From NCBI RefSeq assembly GCF_004342905.1, contig NZ_SMAN01000001.1, positions 89,437-153,436 of the forward strand: DNA of 64,000 bases. Direction: 5' to 3'. Each line of letters starts with the position of its first letter. Position 1 is the stretch's first letter. The DNA comes from Melghiribacillus thermohalophilus (GTDB taxonomy: Bacteria > Bacillota > Bacilli > Bacillales > Alkalibacillaceae). The translations under genes were made by a program, and so were the position numbers. Shown in pieces: positions 1 to 12,202 of the stretch. A model generated the notes under the pieces. That model saw only the letters and a program-made list of their open reading frames with translations, was not told the DNA's origin and made no database searches.

Positions 1-1681
<1,681 letters not shown>

Positions 1682-1700
1682 TCATGTTTATTTAACGGTT

Positions 1701-2957
1701 TTACAAAAATAACCGTTGAATATCATTCCATGTTACAACTATCATTAATAGCATTAAAAGGGCAAATCCAATAAAATGAACAATTCCTTCTTTTTGAGGA
1801 TCAAGCGGTTTACCACGAATCGCCTCTATTCCAATAAACATTAGCCTACCTCCATCAAGTGCAGGGAGAGGCAGGAGATTAATAATCCCGAGGTTAATAC
1901 TTAAAAAGGCCGTCCAGTGAAGAAAGTTATAAAATCCTAACTGAACCACTTTATCTGTTTCATTATAAATACCGACGGGTCCTGACAGATTTTCAATCGA
2001 AATCTGACCTGTAATCAGTTTGCCGACATTATCAATAATCAGCTCACCCCACTGGTAGGTCTGAACAAAACCGTATAGTATAATTTGACCCGGTTCTTTT
2101 TCAAAAGGCCGATAGGCTTTAATTAAACCGACCGTTTTACCTTCCCGTTCCACAGAATCAAGGTGAACCTGAGTTGTAAAAACCTCACCATTCCGTTCAG
2201 CAGTTATGTCTACCTGTTCGCCCGGGTGTTCCTCAATATATTTGACAAAGTCTGTCCATGAATTAATATTTTCATCATCTACTCTTAAAATTTCATCACC
2301 CTGCTGAAGACCGGCCTTATCCGCAGGACCATCAGTGATAATCTCACCTAATTTCGCCTCATCTACCGGCACCCCCTGAAGCATTCCGAGCAATGTAAAA
2401 ATAGCGATGGCAAGTAAAAAATTCATCATGGGACCTGCAAAAATTTGTATGGCCCGCTGTGGAATGGTTTTTGAGCTGAACTGCCTGTCGTATGGAGCGA
2501 TCTGGGTTTCTCGTTCATCCATAACAAAGAAGGCTTTACGGTCCACTTCAAAAGAAACCTTTTCTTCATCATTCACATCATAACCTTCAATCATTAATCG
2601 ATGATCCAGATCTGCACGTTCAACTTCAATCACTCTGGCTTCAGGATGTTTTGACTTATTATTCACAATAATACGTGAAACTTTTCCCTGATCGTTGAAA
2701 ACGAGACCTATATGGTGACCCGGCTTCAGTTCAATAATTTCAGGGTCCTCACCGGCTACTCGTACATATCCTCCCAGCGGAAGCAGCCGTATTGTATACA
2801 ATGTCTCATTTTTCCGGTGGGCAAAAACCTTTGGCCCAAATCCAATCGCGAATTCCCGTACCAGCATTCCAGCACGTTTGGCGAAAATGAAATGACCAAA
2901 TTCATGAATAAATACAAGGATGCCAAACATTAAAATAAAGGCGATGATGGTATTCAA
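1701..2957 (-). CDS. rseP: Site-2 intramembrane zinc metalloprotease RseP/RasP
   Basis: Membrane protease that cuts transmembrane segments, for example anti-sigma factors and leftover signal peptides. The zinc motif HEFGH is at about residues 18-22 in the first membrane helix, and the second motif (PALDGG) is near residue 370 in a later helix. A PDZ domain lies between them, recognisable in the GPADKAGLQQGDEIL segment. The C-terminus ends in a further hydrophobic helix. I chose a TTG start at 2957: the SD AAGGAAGGTG ends five bases before it and the resulting N-terminus (MNTIIAFILMFG) matches B. subtilis RasP; a GTG at 2966 lies inside the SD itself. The gene sits between dxr and proS as in B. 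subtilis. Confidence 0.95.
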   Translation of the reverse strand: MNTIIAFILMFGILVFIHEFGHFIFAKRAGMLVREFAIGFGPKVFAHRKNETLYTIRLLPLGGYVRVAGEDPEIIELKPGHHIGLVFNDQGKVSRIIVNNKSKHPEARVIEVERADLDHRLMIEGYDVNDEEKVSFEVDRKAFFVMDERETQIAPYDRQFSSKTIPQRAIQIFAGPMMNFLLAIAIFTLLGMLQGVPVDEAKLGEIITDGPADKAGLQQGDEILRVDDENINSWTDFVKYIEEHPGEQVDITAERNGEVFTTQVHLDSVEREGKTVGLIKAYRPFEKEPGQIILYGFVQTYQWGELIIDNVGKLITGQISIENLSGPVGIYNETDKVVQLGFYNFLHWTAFLSINLGIINLLPLPALDGGRLMFIGIEAIRGKPLDPQKEGIVHFIGFALLMLLMIVVTWNDIQRLFL

Positions 2958-2976
2958 ACGAAGCACCTTCCTTATA

Positions 2977-4125
2977 TTAGTTTACATAAGATTTTACCTG
3001 TCTTCTAGCCCATCCATCAATTTCTTTGATGGTTTCCAGATCGGGCTTTTGTATCACTTCATGCTCATCCATAGCCCGCTGAATGAATTCTTCAATTTGT
3101 AAAAATGAAATCCGGTTCTGTAAAAACAAGTGAACAGCTTCTTCATTGGCTGCATTTAAAACGGCAGGCAGAGTGCCCCCTGTTTTTCCAGCTTCATACG
3201 CCATTTTTAAGCAGGGAAATCGTTCGAAAGACATCTCAGAAAAATGAAGTTTTCCCATTTTCATTAAGTTTAACCCTTTACCTGCAGGAAATTCAATTCG
3301 ATCCGGATAGGTTAATGCATATTGGATGGGAACCCGCATGTCCGGTGTTCCAAGCTGAGCCATAACGTTATTGTCTTGAAATTCCACCATGGAGTGGATG
3401 ACACTCTCTTTATGCAACACCACATCGATCCGTTCATAAGGGATGTTAAACAACCAGTGGGCCTCGATGACTTCCAGGCCCTTATTCATCATAGTCGCTG
3501 AATCAATGGTTATTTTTGCACCCATGCTCCAGTTCGGATGGTTTAGAGCATCCTGCACCGTGACATCTTTTAACTCATCCCTTGTCCGATCCCGAAAGCT
3601 CCCTCCGGATGCTGTCACAATGATTCTTTTGACTTCCTCCGCCTTTCCTCCCCGGAGGCACTGATGAATCGCTGAATGTTCACTGTCTACAGGAAGCAGT
3701 TCCACCCCGTTCTGACGGGCCTCTTTCATTACTATATGTCCGGCTGTAACTAAAGTTTCTTTATTCGCAAAGGCAAGTTGTTTTTTGGCTCGTATCGCTT
3801 CTAGCGTAGCATCCAGGCCAACACTTCCCAGCACCGCATTGACGACGATATCCACATCCGGATGGGATGCAATGTCTGACATCGCTTCTGAACCGACCAG
3901 AATAGTCGGGTTGTAGGAAATATGATGGATGATTTTGTCTCTAGCTGATTCATCATCCACCACAATATATTTTGGCTGAAATTCATGAATAATAGGAAGA
4001 GCCTTTTCTGTATTTTTACCAAAGGCGATGGCGAATAATGAGAAAAGCTCTGGATGTTCTCTGATGACATCAATGGTCTGAAGTCCGATCGATCCCGTGG
4101 CACCTAATAATGTCACTTGTTTCAT
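2977..4125 (-). CDS. dxr: 1-deoxy-D-xylulose-5-phosphate reductoisomerase
   Basis: Second enzyme of the MEP isoprenoid pathway; it converts DXP to MEP with NADPH and a divalent metal. The product is about 382 residues. The Rossmann NADPH site GATGSIG is at the N-terminus; metal and substrate motifs are visible as VDSEHSAI and, further on, [20 protein letters not shown]. The ATG at 4125 is preceded by TAGGAG with an eight-base gap and gives the usual [14 protein letters not shown] start; an in-frame GTG nine bases upstream is less likely. It lies between cdsA and rseP, so isoprenoid precursor supply is linked to uppS and cdsA upstream. Confidence 0.97.
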   Translation of the reverse strand: MKQVTLLGATGSIGLQTIDVIREHPELFSLFAIAFGKNTEKALPIIHEFQPKYIVVDDESARDKIIHHISYNPTILVGSEAMSDIASHPDVDIVVNAVLGSVGLDATLEAIRAKKQLAFANKETLVTAGHIVMKEARQNGVELLPVDSEHSAIHQCLRGGKAEEVKRIIVTASGGSFRDRTRDELKDVTVQDALNHPNWSMGAKITIDSATMMNKGLEVIEAHWLFNIPYERIDVVLHKESVIHSMVEFQDNNVMAQLGTPDMRVPIQYALTYPDRIEFPAGKGLNLMKMGKLHFSEMSFERFPCLKMAYEAGKTGGTLPAVLNAANEEAVHLFLQNRISFLQIEEFIQRAMDEHEVIQKPDLETIKEIDGWARRQVKSYVN

Positions 4126-4152
4126 CTTTAACACTCCTAAACAAAAATATGA

Positions 4153-4941
4153 TCATATAAATTGGAGGAGATGAAGAATCGGCAGCACAAATAGTAAGCT
4201 GTCAAAACGGTCCAAAATCCCTCCATGACCGGGCAAAATATTACCGGAATCCTTAACGGCATATTTACGTTTAATGGCTGATTCAACGAGATCACCAATT
4301 TGTCCAAAAACAGAAATCAAAACAGAGAGAATCAAGACGATAAACATCGATGAATGAACGGGAACAACCAGCTGAAAAATCAGTCCTACGACGACTGCTG
4401 AAATAATTCCGCCTACAGAACCCTCTACCGTTTTTTTCGGGCTGATTTCTGGCCATAGCTTCCGTTTCCCAAAATATTTTCCGCTAAAAATCGCTCCGGT
4501 GTCTGTTGCCCAGATCACAAACAGGATATACAGGACATATTGCAGTCCATGCTCCCTTGCTTCGATGAAATAATAAAAGCCCATTCCGACATAAATCGTC
4601 GCCAGGAGCATAAATCCTGCATCATCAAACGTAAACTGATTCTTCATCAGCACCATATACATGAACAACAAAATGATGGCTGAAATGGTTAGATCAATTT
4701 TACTGAATGTAAGTGAATGAGTCAGATCCAGGATCTCATCATTTAACATCAGGGACCACAACAGCAACAGGGACAAAATAGTCGGAAACGAAAAGAACGG
4801 GATGTTTTTCATGGAGACCAACTCCAGAATGGCAATGGTCGCCATGACGAAAACTAAAAGCTTGAAAGGCCAGCTTCCAAAAATCAGAATGGGAATAAAA
4901 AATAATAAAGCAACGATAGCTGTAATGACTCTTTGTTTCAT
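4153..4941 (-). CDS. cdsA: Phosphatidate cytidylyltransferase
   Basis: Integral membrane enzyme that makes CDP-diacylglycerol from phosphatidic acid and CTP, the branch point of phospholipid synthesis. The 262-residue protein is mostly hydrophobic helices. The family signature is near the C-terminus: SAIKRKYAVKD followed by LPGHGGILDRFDS, with the conserved Lys-Asp and Gly-His-Gly-Gly-x-x-Asp-Arg residues. It starts with ATG at 4941, 15 bases after the uppS stop, and its weak AAGGTG site lies in that gap. Order uppS-cdsA-dxr is conserved in Bacillaceae. Confidence 0.96.
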   Translation of the reverse strand: MKQRVITAIVALLFFIPILIFGSWPFKLLVFVMATIAILELVSMKNIPFFSFPTILSLLLLWSLMLNDEILDLTHSLTFSKIDLTISAIILLFMYMVLMKNQFTFDDAGFMLLATIYVGMGFYYFIEAREHGLQYVLYILFVIWATDTGAIFSGKYFGKRKLWPEISPKKTVEGSVGGIISAVVVGLIFQLVVPVHSSMFIVLILSVLISVFGQIGDLVESAIKRKYAVKDSGNILPGHGGILDRFDSLLFVLPILHLLQFI

Positions 4942-4956
4942 GCTACATTCAACACC

Positions 4957-5718
4957 TTAAACTCCTCCGTATCTCCGCTTGCGGTTCTGGAAATCGAAGA
5001 GTGCTTTTTCAAAATGGTTCTCATCAAAATCGGGCCACAGCACTTCTGTAAACCAGAATTCGGTATATGCAAGCTGCCATAATAAATAGTTGCTGATGCG
5101 GATCTCTCCACTAGTCCGAATGAGTAAATCCGGGTCTTTTAAAGGATGGGTATATAAGTAAGTTGAAAAAGTTTTTTCATCAATATCTTCCATTTTGATT
5201 TGATCCTTCTTCACATCTGTGGCAATTTCCCTTACAGCCTTTAAGATTTCTGCCCTTCCGCCATAATTGAGGGCAAAATTTAAGATTAATCCATCATTTT
5301 CTGATGTTTTTTCTATGGCCATTTCAATAGCTTCTCTTGTGTGTGCAGGCAGGTCAGACAACTGTCCGATCGTTTGAACTTTAATATGATTTTCCATCAA
5401 TTCTGGCAGATATGTATCTAAAAATTCGGCAGGCAATTTCATTAAGTAATCCACTTCTGTTTTTGGGCGTTTCCAGTTTTCCGTGGAAAAGGCGTAAAGG
5501 GTCAGAACTTTTATCTTATATTTTGCTGCATGCCGTACGATTTTTTTTATAGTGGTCATCCCTTCCCTGTGTCCAGCGACTCGGGGAAGACCCCTTTTTT
5601 TCGCCCATCTGCCGTTTCCATCCATAATAATTGCTACATGCTCCGGCATATGATCAAGCGACAATTCATATGATTCATGTTTCCTTTTGCGATTGAAAAA
5701 AGGCATTTTTATGAACAT
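4957..5718 (-). CDS. uppS: Undecaprenyl diphosphate synthase
   Basis: Cis-prenyltransferase that elongates farnesyl diphosphate to the C55 carrier used for peptidoglycan and wall polymers. The start ATG at 5718 has GGAGG nine bases upstream; an earlier in-frame ATG at 5748 lacks a site. From 5718 the protein is 253 residues, with the catalytic Asp at residue 33 in IIMDGNGRWAKKRG, the FSTENWKRP segment, and the C-terminal diphosphate-binding DLLIRTSGE region. It follows frr after a strong terminator, so it probably has its own promoter in 5719-5780, although none is clear. Confidence 0.96.
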   Translation of the reverse strand: MFIKMPFFNRKRKHESYELSLDHMPEHVAIIMDGNGRWAKKRGLPRVAGHREGMTTIKKIVRHAAKYKIKVLTLYAFSTENWKRPKTEVDYLMKLPAEFLDTYLPELMENHIKVQTIGQLSDLPAHTREAIEMAIEKTSENDGLILNFALNYGGRAEILKAVREIATDVKKDQIKMEDIDEKTFSTYLYTHPLKDPDLLIRTSGEIRISNYLLWQLAYTEFWFTEVLWPDFDENHFEKALFDFQNRKRRYGGV

Positions 5719-5782
5719 ATAGCCAATCCTCCAAAACCCCAGTATCATGCATAAATCAGATACCGAAATTCGATTCTTAAAT

Positions 5783-5823
5783 AGAAAAAGTCGGCTTTCG
5801 CCGGGTCATGCGAAAGCCTTTGT
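5783..5823 (-). terminator. Rho-independent terminator after frr
   Basis: On the minus strand a perfect 9-bp stem (GGCTTTCGC with GCGAAAGCC, plus positions 5793-5801 and 5810-5818) with an 8-base loop is followed after three bases by a T run. It lies 60 bases past the frr stop and separates rpsB-tsf-pyrH-frr from uppS-cdsA-dxr-rseP-proS. Confidence 0.85.
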
Positions 5824-5882
5824 TTAAAAACCACTAATCATATTATAGACTAATCTAATAAACTAGTTAAACGTTTTTTCCT

Positions 5883-7229
<1,347 letters not shown>

Positions 7230-7246
7230 CATCTGCAGTTGCATCA

Positions 7247-8131
7247 TTATTTTTTGACCTGATTCATGACTTCTTCAGCGAAGTTTTCTTCACGTTTTTC
7301 CATGCCTTCTCCTACTTCATAACGAACAAATTCCTTTACTGTAGCACCCCTGGATTCTACGAACTGTTTTACCTTTTGGTCCGGATCTTTTACAAATTCT
7401 TGCTCTAACAGGCAGATTTGCTCAAAAAATTTGCCAAGACGGCCTTCAACCATTTTTTCAACAATATGTTCTGGTTTGCCTTCGTTTAATGCCTGCTGTT
7501 TCAATACGCTTTTTTCATGGTTGACTTCTTCTTCCGGAACATCGTCACGGGATACATACTTCGGATTTACCGCAGCAATGTGCATGGCCACATCTTTTGC
7601 CAGATCTTCATCTGTTGTGTTTTCAAGTACCGTCAGAACCCCAATGCGGCCGCCCATATGAATATATGCGCCAAATGCATCATTGTCGCCTTTTTCCATC
7701 ACTTTGAATCGGCGCAGAGAAATTTTTTCACCGATCTTGGCAATTGCCGTATTGATGTATTCCTCTAACGTATCTCCATCACCATGAAGCTTTTGCTTTA
7801 AAGCTTCTTCTACATTTCCTGGTTTGTGTTTCACAAGGTGGTTGCCTAATTCCTGAAGAAGGTTTTTAAACTGATCGTTTTTCGCAACGAAGTCTGTTTC
7901 AGAATTTACTTCCAGAACAACTGCGGTATTTCCGTCCACTACAATGTGTGCAGAACCTTCCGCTGCAATCCGGTCAGCTTTTTTCTGAGCTTTTGCAATT
8001 CCTTTTTCGCGCAGGTAGTCAATGGCTTTGTCCATATCCCCGTCACATTCCTGCAGGGCTTTTTTGCAATCCATCATACCTGCACCTGTTTTTTCACGCA
8101 GTTCTTTTACCATTTTAGCAGTAACAGCCAT
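7247..8131 (-). CDS. tsf: Elongation factor Ts
   Basis: Guanine nucleotide exchange factor for EF-Tu. The 294-residue protein begins with the UBA-like domain ([20 protein letters not shown]) and contains the EF-Tu-contacting TDFVAKND motif near residue 80, followed by the core domains and the C-terminal helix. The ATG at 8131 has a perfect AAAGGAGG seven bases upstream. The gene follows rpsB after a terminator hairpin, the standard bacterial pairing. Confidence 0.97.
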   Translation of the reverse strand: MAVTAKMVKELREKTGAGMMDCKKALQECDGDMDKAIDYLREKGIAKAQKKADRIAAEGSAHIVVDGNTAVVLEVNSETDFVAKNDQFKNLLQELGNHLVKHKPGNVEEALKQKLHGDGDTLEEYINTAIAKIGEKISLRRFKVMEKGDNDAFGAYIHMGGRIGVLTVLENTTDEDLAKDVAMHIAAVNPKYVSRDDVPEEEVNHEKSVLKQQALNEGKPEHIVEKMVEGRLGKFFEQICLLEQEFVKDPDQKVKQFVESRGATVKEFVRYEVGEGMEKREENFAEEVMNQVKK

Positions 8132-8177
8132 TCTAGTTCCTCCTTTTAAAATTTCACCATCATTATACGTAAGCTTT

Positions 8178-8215
8178 AAAAAAGGTGATAAAAGGCTTTT
8201 CCCTCTTATCACCTT
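8178..8215 (-). terminator. Terminator or attenuator between rpsB and tsf
   Basis: A perfect 10-bp stem (AAGGTGATAA with TTATCACCTT, plus positions 8182-8191 and 8206-8215) is followed on the minus strand by a T run. It sits 11 bases past the rpsB stop, so it probably lowers tsf transcription relative to rpsB. Confidence 0.75.
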
Positions 8216-8226
8216 AAAAACCTTTC

Positions 8227-8976
8227 TTACTCTTCTGGAGCTTCTGCTACTTCAGTTGGTTCTTCTTCGGCTTTTTCAACTTCTTCGCTGGCTTCTCCCT
8301 GTTTCGCTTCCAGTACAGCATCAGCCATCTTAGCAGTAAGAAGTTTTACGGCACGAATGGCATCATCGTTAGCCGGAATCACATAATCCACTTCATCGGG
8401 ATCACAGTTAGTATCGACCATGGCGATGACAGGTATATTTAGTTTGCGCGCTTCTGCAACAGCAATACGTTCTTTGCGCGGATCCACGACAAAAATCGCA
8501 TCAGGTAGATCTTCCATGTCTTTAATCCCGCCAAGAAATTTTTCAAGGCGCTCTTTTTCCTTCATAATTTGGACTACTTCTTTTTTAGGAAGAACATCAA
8601 ATGTACCGTCTTCCTCCATGCGTTCAATATCTTTCAGACGCTGAATACGCTTTTTGATGGTCTGGAAGTTGGTCAATGTTCCGCCAAGCCAGCGCTGATT
8701 CACAAAAAACATGCCAGCACGGGTTGCTTCTTCCTTGATCGTATCCTGAGCCTGTTTTTTCGTACCAACGAAAAGAATATTACCGCCATCAGCAGCCAGA
8801 TCCTTCACGAACTGGTACGCTTCCTCTACCTTTTTTACGGTTTTTTGCAGATCAATGATATAAATGCCGTTTCTTTCCGTAAAGATGTACTTTTTCATCT
8901 TCGGATTCCAGCGGCGTGTCTGATGTCCAAAATGGACACCTGCTTCCAACAATTGCTTCATAGAGATAACTGACAT
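8227..8976 (-). CDS. rpsB: 30S ribosomal protein S2
   Basis: Small-subunit protein needed for S1/mRNA-region assembly of the 30S. The 249 residues match the family from the N-terminal [20 protein letters not shown] signature through the coiled-coil hairpin to the [21 protein letters not shown] signature. The last 30 residues are a glutamate-rich acidic tail that varies between species. The ATG has an AGGAGGAAT site. A promoter about 110 bases upstream gives an untranslated leader. Confidence 0.97.
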   Translation of the reverse strand: MSVISMKQLLEAGVHFGHQTRRWNPKMKKYIFTERNGIYIIDLQKTVKKVEEAYQFVKDLAADGGNILFVGTKKQAQDTIKEEATRAGMFFVNQRWLGGTLTNFQTIKKRIQRLKDIERMEEDGTFDVLPKKEVVQIMKEKERLEKFLGGIKDMEDLPDAIFVVDPRKERIAVAEARKLNIPVIAMVDTNCDPDEVDYVIPANDDAIRAVKLLTAKMADAVLEAKQGEASEEVEKAEEEPTEVAEAPEE

Positions 8977-9022
8977 AACTTTATTCCTCCTGTATGGTTT
9001 TTTCCTCCGTCTGCTTCATGTT

Positions 9023-9088
9023 TCACTCAGGGACCCGCCGAAAGGCAAGCACCTCCTGTGAAATCCACAAACGTGTGTATTGACACCA
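9023..9088 (-). promoter_or_regulatory. Untranslated leader of rpsB
   Basis: This is part of the roughly 110-base leader between the predicted transcription start and rpsB. It contains a perfect AGGAGGTG (9050-9057) far from any annotated start and a small GCC-TTTC-GGC hairpin beside it. Many r-protein operons are autoregulated through such leaders, but I cannot match this one to a known class. The SD-like site could belong to a 9-10 codon upstream reading frame. Confidence 0.3.
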
Positions 9089-9094
9089 AAAGTT

Positions 9095-9123
9095 AATATA
9101 TCATATGGAAAAATTGTAATCAA
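9095..9123 (-). promoter_or_regulatory. Sigma-A promoter of rpsB
   Basis: The minus strand shows -35 TTGATT (9118-9123), a 17-base spacer and -10 TATATT (9095-9100). The predicted start is near 9088. It lies between swrB and rpsB, so rpsB expression need not depend on the fla/che transcript. Confidence 0.65.
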
Positions 9124-9137
9124 GAAAAATTCGTGAA

Positions 9138-9632
9138 TCAGGTGTAAAATTTGACAATGAGTTCAATTTCGGTTTTCCCTTTATTTAATTTTTGGGCAAT
9201 TTCTTCAATACTATACCCCTGATGATACAATTGGAGAGCCATTGATTGATAAGATGGCTGTTCATATTGAACAGGATCCTCCGTGATCAGTTTCTCAGGA
9301 TCATATCGGGATTCATCTTTGTTTTCTTCAGTCCGTTCATGAGGATGATTCTCGCTTTTCTCCTGTATGCTGGTTTCTGCAGAAATGTTATTGATCTCTT
9401 CAAATGAACGTTTGTTCTTTTGTTTTTTATCATTTAACAATTTTATCAGTTTTTCATTTTCATCTTTTAATTCAAGCAAATAGGACTGAAAAAGATCTTC
9501 CATTTCCCGAATGGTTTTTTGAAGCTGCCTCTCATCAGCCGATGACACCTGAGTCTGTCTGTATATATAGATCAAAAACATAAAAGTGATCCCGTGAAGC
9601 ATCAGGCTGAAAATCACTAAAAAGGTATCCAT
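9138..9632 (-). CDS. swrB: Swarming motility protein SwrB
   Basis: 164-residue protein in the position and size of B. subtilis SwrB (YlxL, 167 residues), which promotes flagellar basal-body maturation and sigma-D activity. It has one N-terminal membrane helix (about residues 3-23), a charged coiled-coil segment rich in Glu and Lys, a low-complexity linker, and a C-terminal helix-turn-helix-like motif (YHQGYSIEEIAQKLNKGKTE). It is the last gene of the fla/che cluster; no clear terminator follows before the rpsB promoter. Sequence divergence of this family is high, so assignment rests on architecture and position. Confidence 0.85.
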   Translation of the reverse strand: MDTFLVIFSLMLHGITFMFLIYIYRQTQVSSADERQLQKTIREMEDLFQSYLLELKDENEKLIKLLNDKKQKNKRSFEEINNISAETSIQEKSENHPHERTEENKDESRYDPEKLITEDPVQYEQPSYQSMALQLYHQGYSIEEIAQKLNKGKTEIELIVKFYT

Positions 9633-9649
9633 ATCATCCCTACTTTTCT

Positions 9650-9958
9650 TTATCTTGTAAAATCAATATGTTTTCCCAAATATGGATGCGGCATGCCGTG
9701 GGAATGCGGTTTACTTTTTTTGGATTGAGGCGATTTTGAAGGAATAGACTGTTTCTTTTCTTCATCTTTTTGAATCAAAGCCTGTTCTTTCTGATTTGTT
9801 TCCGAAATTTTTTTGCGTTTTAATTCCTCCTGCATCAGCTGTGTCTGAGCCAGCATATCCTGAACATTCTGGCCCTTCTGCTGCATTTGTTCCTGCATTT
9901 TTCCGGCATCCTGTGTTCTTGGAAGTGCAATTTGCATCTCGACGGCTCTCCAGCTCAT
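9650..9958 (-). CDS. Small conserved-looking protein between fapA-like gene and swrB
   Basis: I do not recognise a named family. The 102-residue product starts at an ATG at 9958 with GGAAGTG seven bases upstream. The N-terminus (MSWRAVEMQIALPRTQDAGK) looks ordered; the middle is a Gln/Glu/Lys-rich, probably helical, stretch and the C-terminus is a basic linker ending in HPYLGKHIDFTR, which looks like a conserved terminal motif. There is no signal peptide or membrane helix. B. subtilis has no gene at this place. Its position between sigD/fapA-like and swrB suggests a motility-related role, which is inference only. Confidence 0.75.
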   Translation of the reverse strand: MSWRAVEMQIALPRTQDAGKMQEQMQQKGQNVQDMLAQTQLMQEELKRKKISETNQKEQALIQKDEEKKQSIPSKSPQSKKSKPHSHGMPHPYLGKHIDFTR

Positions 9959-9982
9959 TCAACATCACTTCCTTAAAAGGAA

Positions 9983-11374
9983 TTATAACACCGTGATTCG
10001 GACGTCATTATCCTCAAAACGGACAATCACATGCTGATGGGTTTTGTGTATGGTTTTATGATATTTGCCATGAATAATTTCAACATTGGGGTATAAAATT
10101 CCTTGTACTACAATTTTATGATTTCTATTTGATTCCACTTCTTCCTTCATCTGTTCCAGGTCATCCTCAACATCCAGCAGCTCGGATCTGACCGTTTCCA
10201 GTGAATGCCGCTGACGGATCAATAAAAGTTTTTCCTTTTCATTTAAGGATGAAACGGCTTCTTTTTGTTTAAGTCTTTCTCCTAAAATTGTAAGCTTCTT
10301 AATGGATTCTTTCAACTCTTCACGTTTTTGTTCCAGTTCACTTAGCCTGGTCTGGACCTTTTTGTTACTCCCGATAAATAACTGGGTTTTTGTGCTCAGG
10401 CGGTTTCCGATATCTTTTGCCTCGATTTGCTTGCCTGCTGAGAGAGACCCGCCAATAATATTCCCTTTCTGGCAAAAAATGCTGTCTTTTGCAATACATT
10501 CACTATGAATGATGGAATTTTCGACAAAAATATCTCTGCCTGCCTCGATATTTCCCTGGTTAATATACCCGGCATGTACATCTAGTCCCGCTTTGACGTG
10601 CCCTTTTTTTAATCCGGCAACACCTTCACTTATAAAAATGGACCCTCCAGCTTTCAATGTCGCCGCTTCCACTAATCCAAAAATTCGGATATCCCCTTTT
10701 GCTTGAATCGTAAAACCGGTTGGAACATTTCCGCGAATGACGATCGAACCGATGAAATCGAGATTCCCTGTCTTCATATCTAAATCACCGTTTACTTCGT
10801 AGACGGGTACAACCGAAATCATGTTCCCCCTAAGATGAACCTGACCGTCAGTGGTAGCGTATACCGCGTTGTCATTTGAGTTTAGCTCCGTATTTTTTCC
10901 GGGACGCAAAAGTGGAATCTTTCCTTTTTTAGGCAATAGTGTTTTCCCAAATATATTTTTACCCGCCATCCCTTCTTGAGGCGGTACAATGGTGGCTAGT
11001 TTTTCTCCCTTTTTTGTGGAAGGAATTTTCATTATTTCTCTGAAATTGATCTGATCTTTGTCCGATTGATCAGCCAGAGCGGACGTATTCAAATCTTTTT
11101 CATAAATAATTTTCCCGTCTTTCCCGTCTACAGGCGGCAGCCCCCGGGCAATAGTTACCGGAAAATCACTTTTTTTCAGCCCGTTTGCGATATTTTCTGC
11201 CATTTCTTCGTCAATGCCATAAACAATCTTGTTTTTCGATAGTTCTTTGATGAGATCTTCTTTTGTGAAAGAAAGCTGATCATAATTTCCCTTCACCAGA
11301 TGCAGTTTGGCTTCCATATAATCAGAACGGATTTCAATTTCAAAAAATTCATTAAAATTCTGAATGTGGGTCAA
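9983..11374 (-). CDS. FapA-family (DUF342) polymer-forming protein
   Basis: The protein of about 463 residues has an N-terminal domain followed by a right-handed beta-helix-like repeat region (GNLDFIGSIVIRGNVPTG, then ADGD/AGGSIFISEGVAG-type turns) and a C-terminal coiled coil (SELEQKREELKESIKKLTIL). This is the FapA/DUF342 architecture found in some flagellar clusters, where it has been proposed to help polar or basal-body assembly. The likely start is TTG at 11374, placed five bases after GAGGTGA; a GTG at 11383 overlaps the SD. It lies directly downstream of sigD. B. subtilis lacks it here. Family assignment is good; function is unproven. Confidence 0.85.
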   Translation of the reverse strand: MTHIQNFNEFFEIEIRSDYMEAKLHLVKGNYDQLSFTKEDLIKELSKNKIVYGIDEEMAENIANGLKKSDFPVTIARGLPPVDGKDGKIIYEKDLNTSALADQSDKDQINFREIMKIPSTKKGEKLATIVPPQEGMAGKNIFGKTLLPKKGKIPLLRPGKNTELNSNDNAVYATTDGQVHLRGNMISVVPVYEVNGDLDMKTGNLDFIGSIVIRGNVPTGFTIQAKGDIRIFGLVEAATLKAGGSIFISEGVAGLKKGHVKAGLDVHAGYINQGNIEAGRDIFVENSIIHSECIAKDSIFCQKGNIIGGSLSAGKQIEAKDIGNRLSTKTQLFIGSNKKVQTRLSELEQKREELKESIKKLTILGERLKQKEAVSSLNEKEKLLLIRQRHSLETVRSELLDVEDDLEQMKEEVESNRNHKIVVQGILYPNVEIIHGKYHKTIHKTHQHVIVRFEDNDVRITVL

Positions 11375-11406
11375 TTTCGTCACCTCACAGACGTTGAATC
11401 AACTCG

Positions 11407-12171
11407 TTAAAAGTTGGCTAAAATTTTCCTTAATTTAAATATAGCACGGCTATGTATTTGTGATATTCGGGAAGTAGACAAATTCATGACATTTCCGATT
11501 TCAGTCAGGGTTAACTCCTCTTTATAGAACAAACTCACAACCATTTGCTCTTTTTCATTTAATGTTTGAATCGCCTTGGATAACTCTTTAATAGTTTCCT
11601 GTTTCACCAGGTAATCCTCTGGCATAGCGGCTTTTTCATCAGAAATGGTATAGCCTAGCCCTTCTGATTTTTGGTCATCCTGGTCGTCATTTTTTTCTTC
11701 AATAGATAAAACATTGGCAAACAATGAATCTTTCATAATCTCTTCCACTTCTTTTTCATCCATGTCTGCCTCACTTGCTATTTCTCTGGCACTGGGCGTC
11801 CGGTTCAATTTCTGTTCTAGATTTTCTGCAATGGCTTCTATTTTCTTCGTTTTGTCCCGTATGGAACGTGGCAGCCAGTCCTCTTTTCTTAAACCGTCCA
11901 TAATGGCACCGCGAATCCGGAATGATGCATATGTGTCAAATTTTAAATCTCTGTCTAAGTCGAACTTTTCAATCGCATCCACCAGTCCCATAAAACCGAG
12001 GGACGTGATCTCCTGTTTATTCACATTATTCGGGAGATGTGCGGATATCCGCTGAACATGGTACTGCACAAGGGGCATGTAATGCTTGACCAGTTCATTT
12101 CCGGCTTCCTGATCCCTTGTTCTTTTCCATTTCAGCCACAAATTCTGTAATTGAGGAGCAGAATCTTTCAA
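11407..12171 (-). CDS. sigD: RNA polymerase sigma factor SigD (FliA family)
   Basis: Sigma-28-type factor for late flagellar, chemotaxis and autolysin genes. The 254-residue protein has region 2 (HYMPLVQYHVQRI, then LGFMGLVDAIEKFD and FDTYASFRIRGAIMDGLR), region 3, and region 4 with the helix-turn-helix LTLTEIGNVMNLSTSRISQIH. The start is TTG at 12171 with GGAGG eight bases upstream; the nearer ATG is in another frame and quickly diverges. Like B. subtilis, the gene lies near the 3' end of the fla/che operon, so its level depends on long read-through. Confidence 0.96.
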   Translation of the reverse strand: MKDSAPQLQNLWLKWKRTRDQEAGNELVKHYMPLVQYHVQRISAHLPNNVNKQEITSLGFMGLVDAIEKFDLDRDLKFDTYASFRIRGAIMDGLRKEDWLPRSIRDKTKKIEAIAENLEQKLNRTPSAREIASEADMDEKEVEEIMKDSLFANVLSIEEKNDDQDDQKSEGLGYTISDEKAAMPEDYLVKQETIKELSKAIQTLNEKEQMVVSLFYKEELTLTEIGNVMNLSTSRISQIHSRAIFKLRKILANF

Positions 12172-12202
12172 TCTTCATACCTCCTCGGATGAGGTTCAAA
12201 AA

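Noticed and set aside
9079-9106. TTGACA on the plus strand with a possible -10 about 17 bases later
   Set aside because: There is no plus-strand gene downstream; the region is better explained by the minus-strand rpsB promoter.
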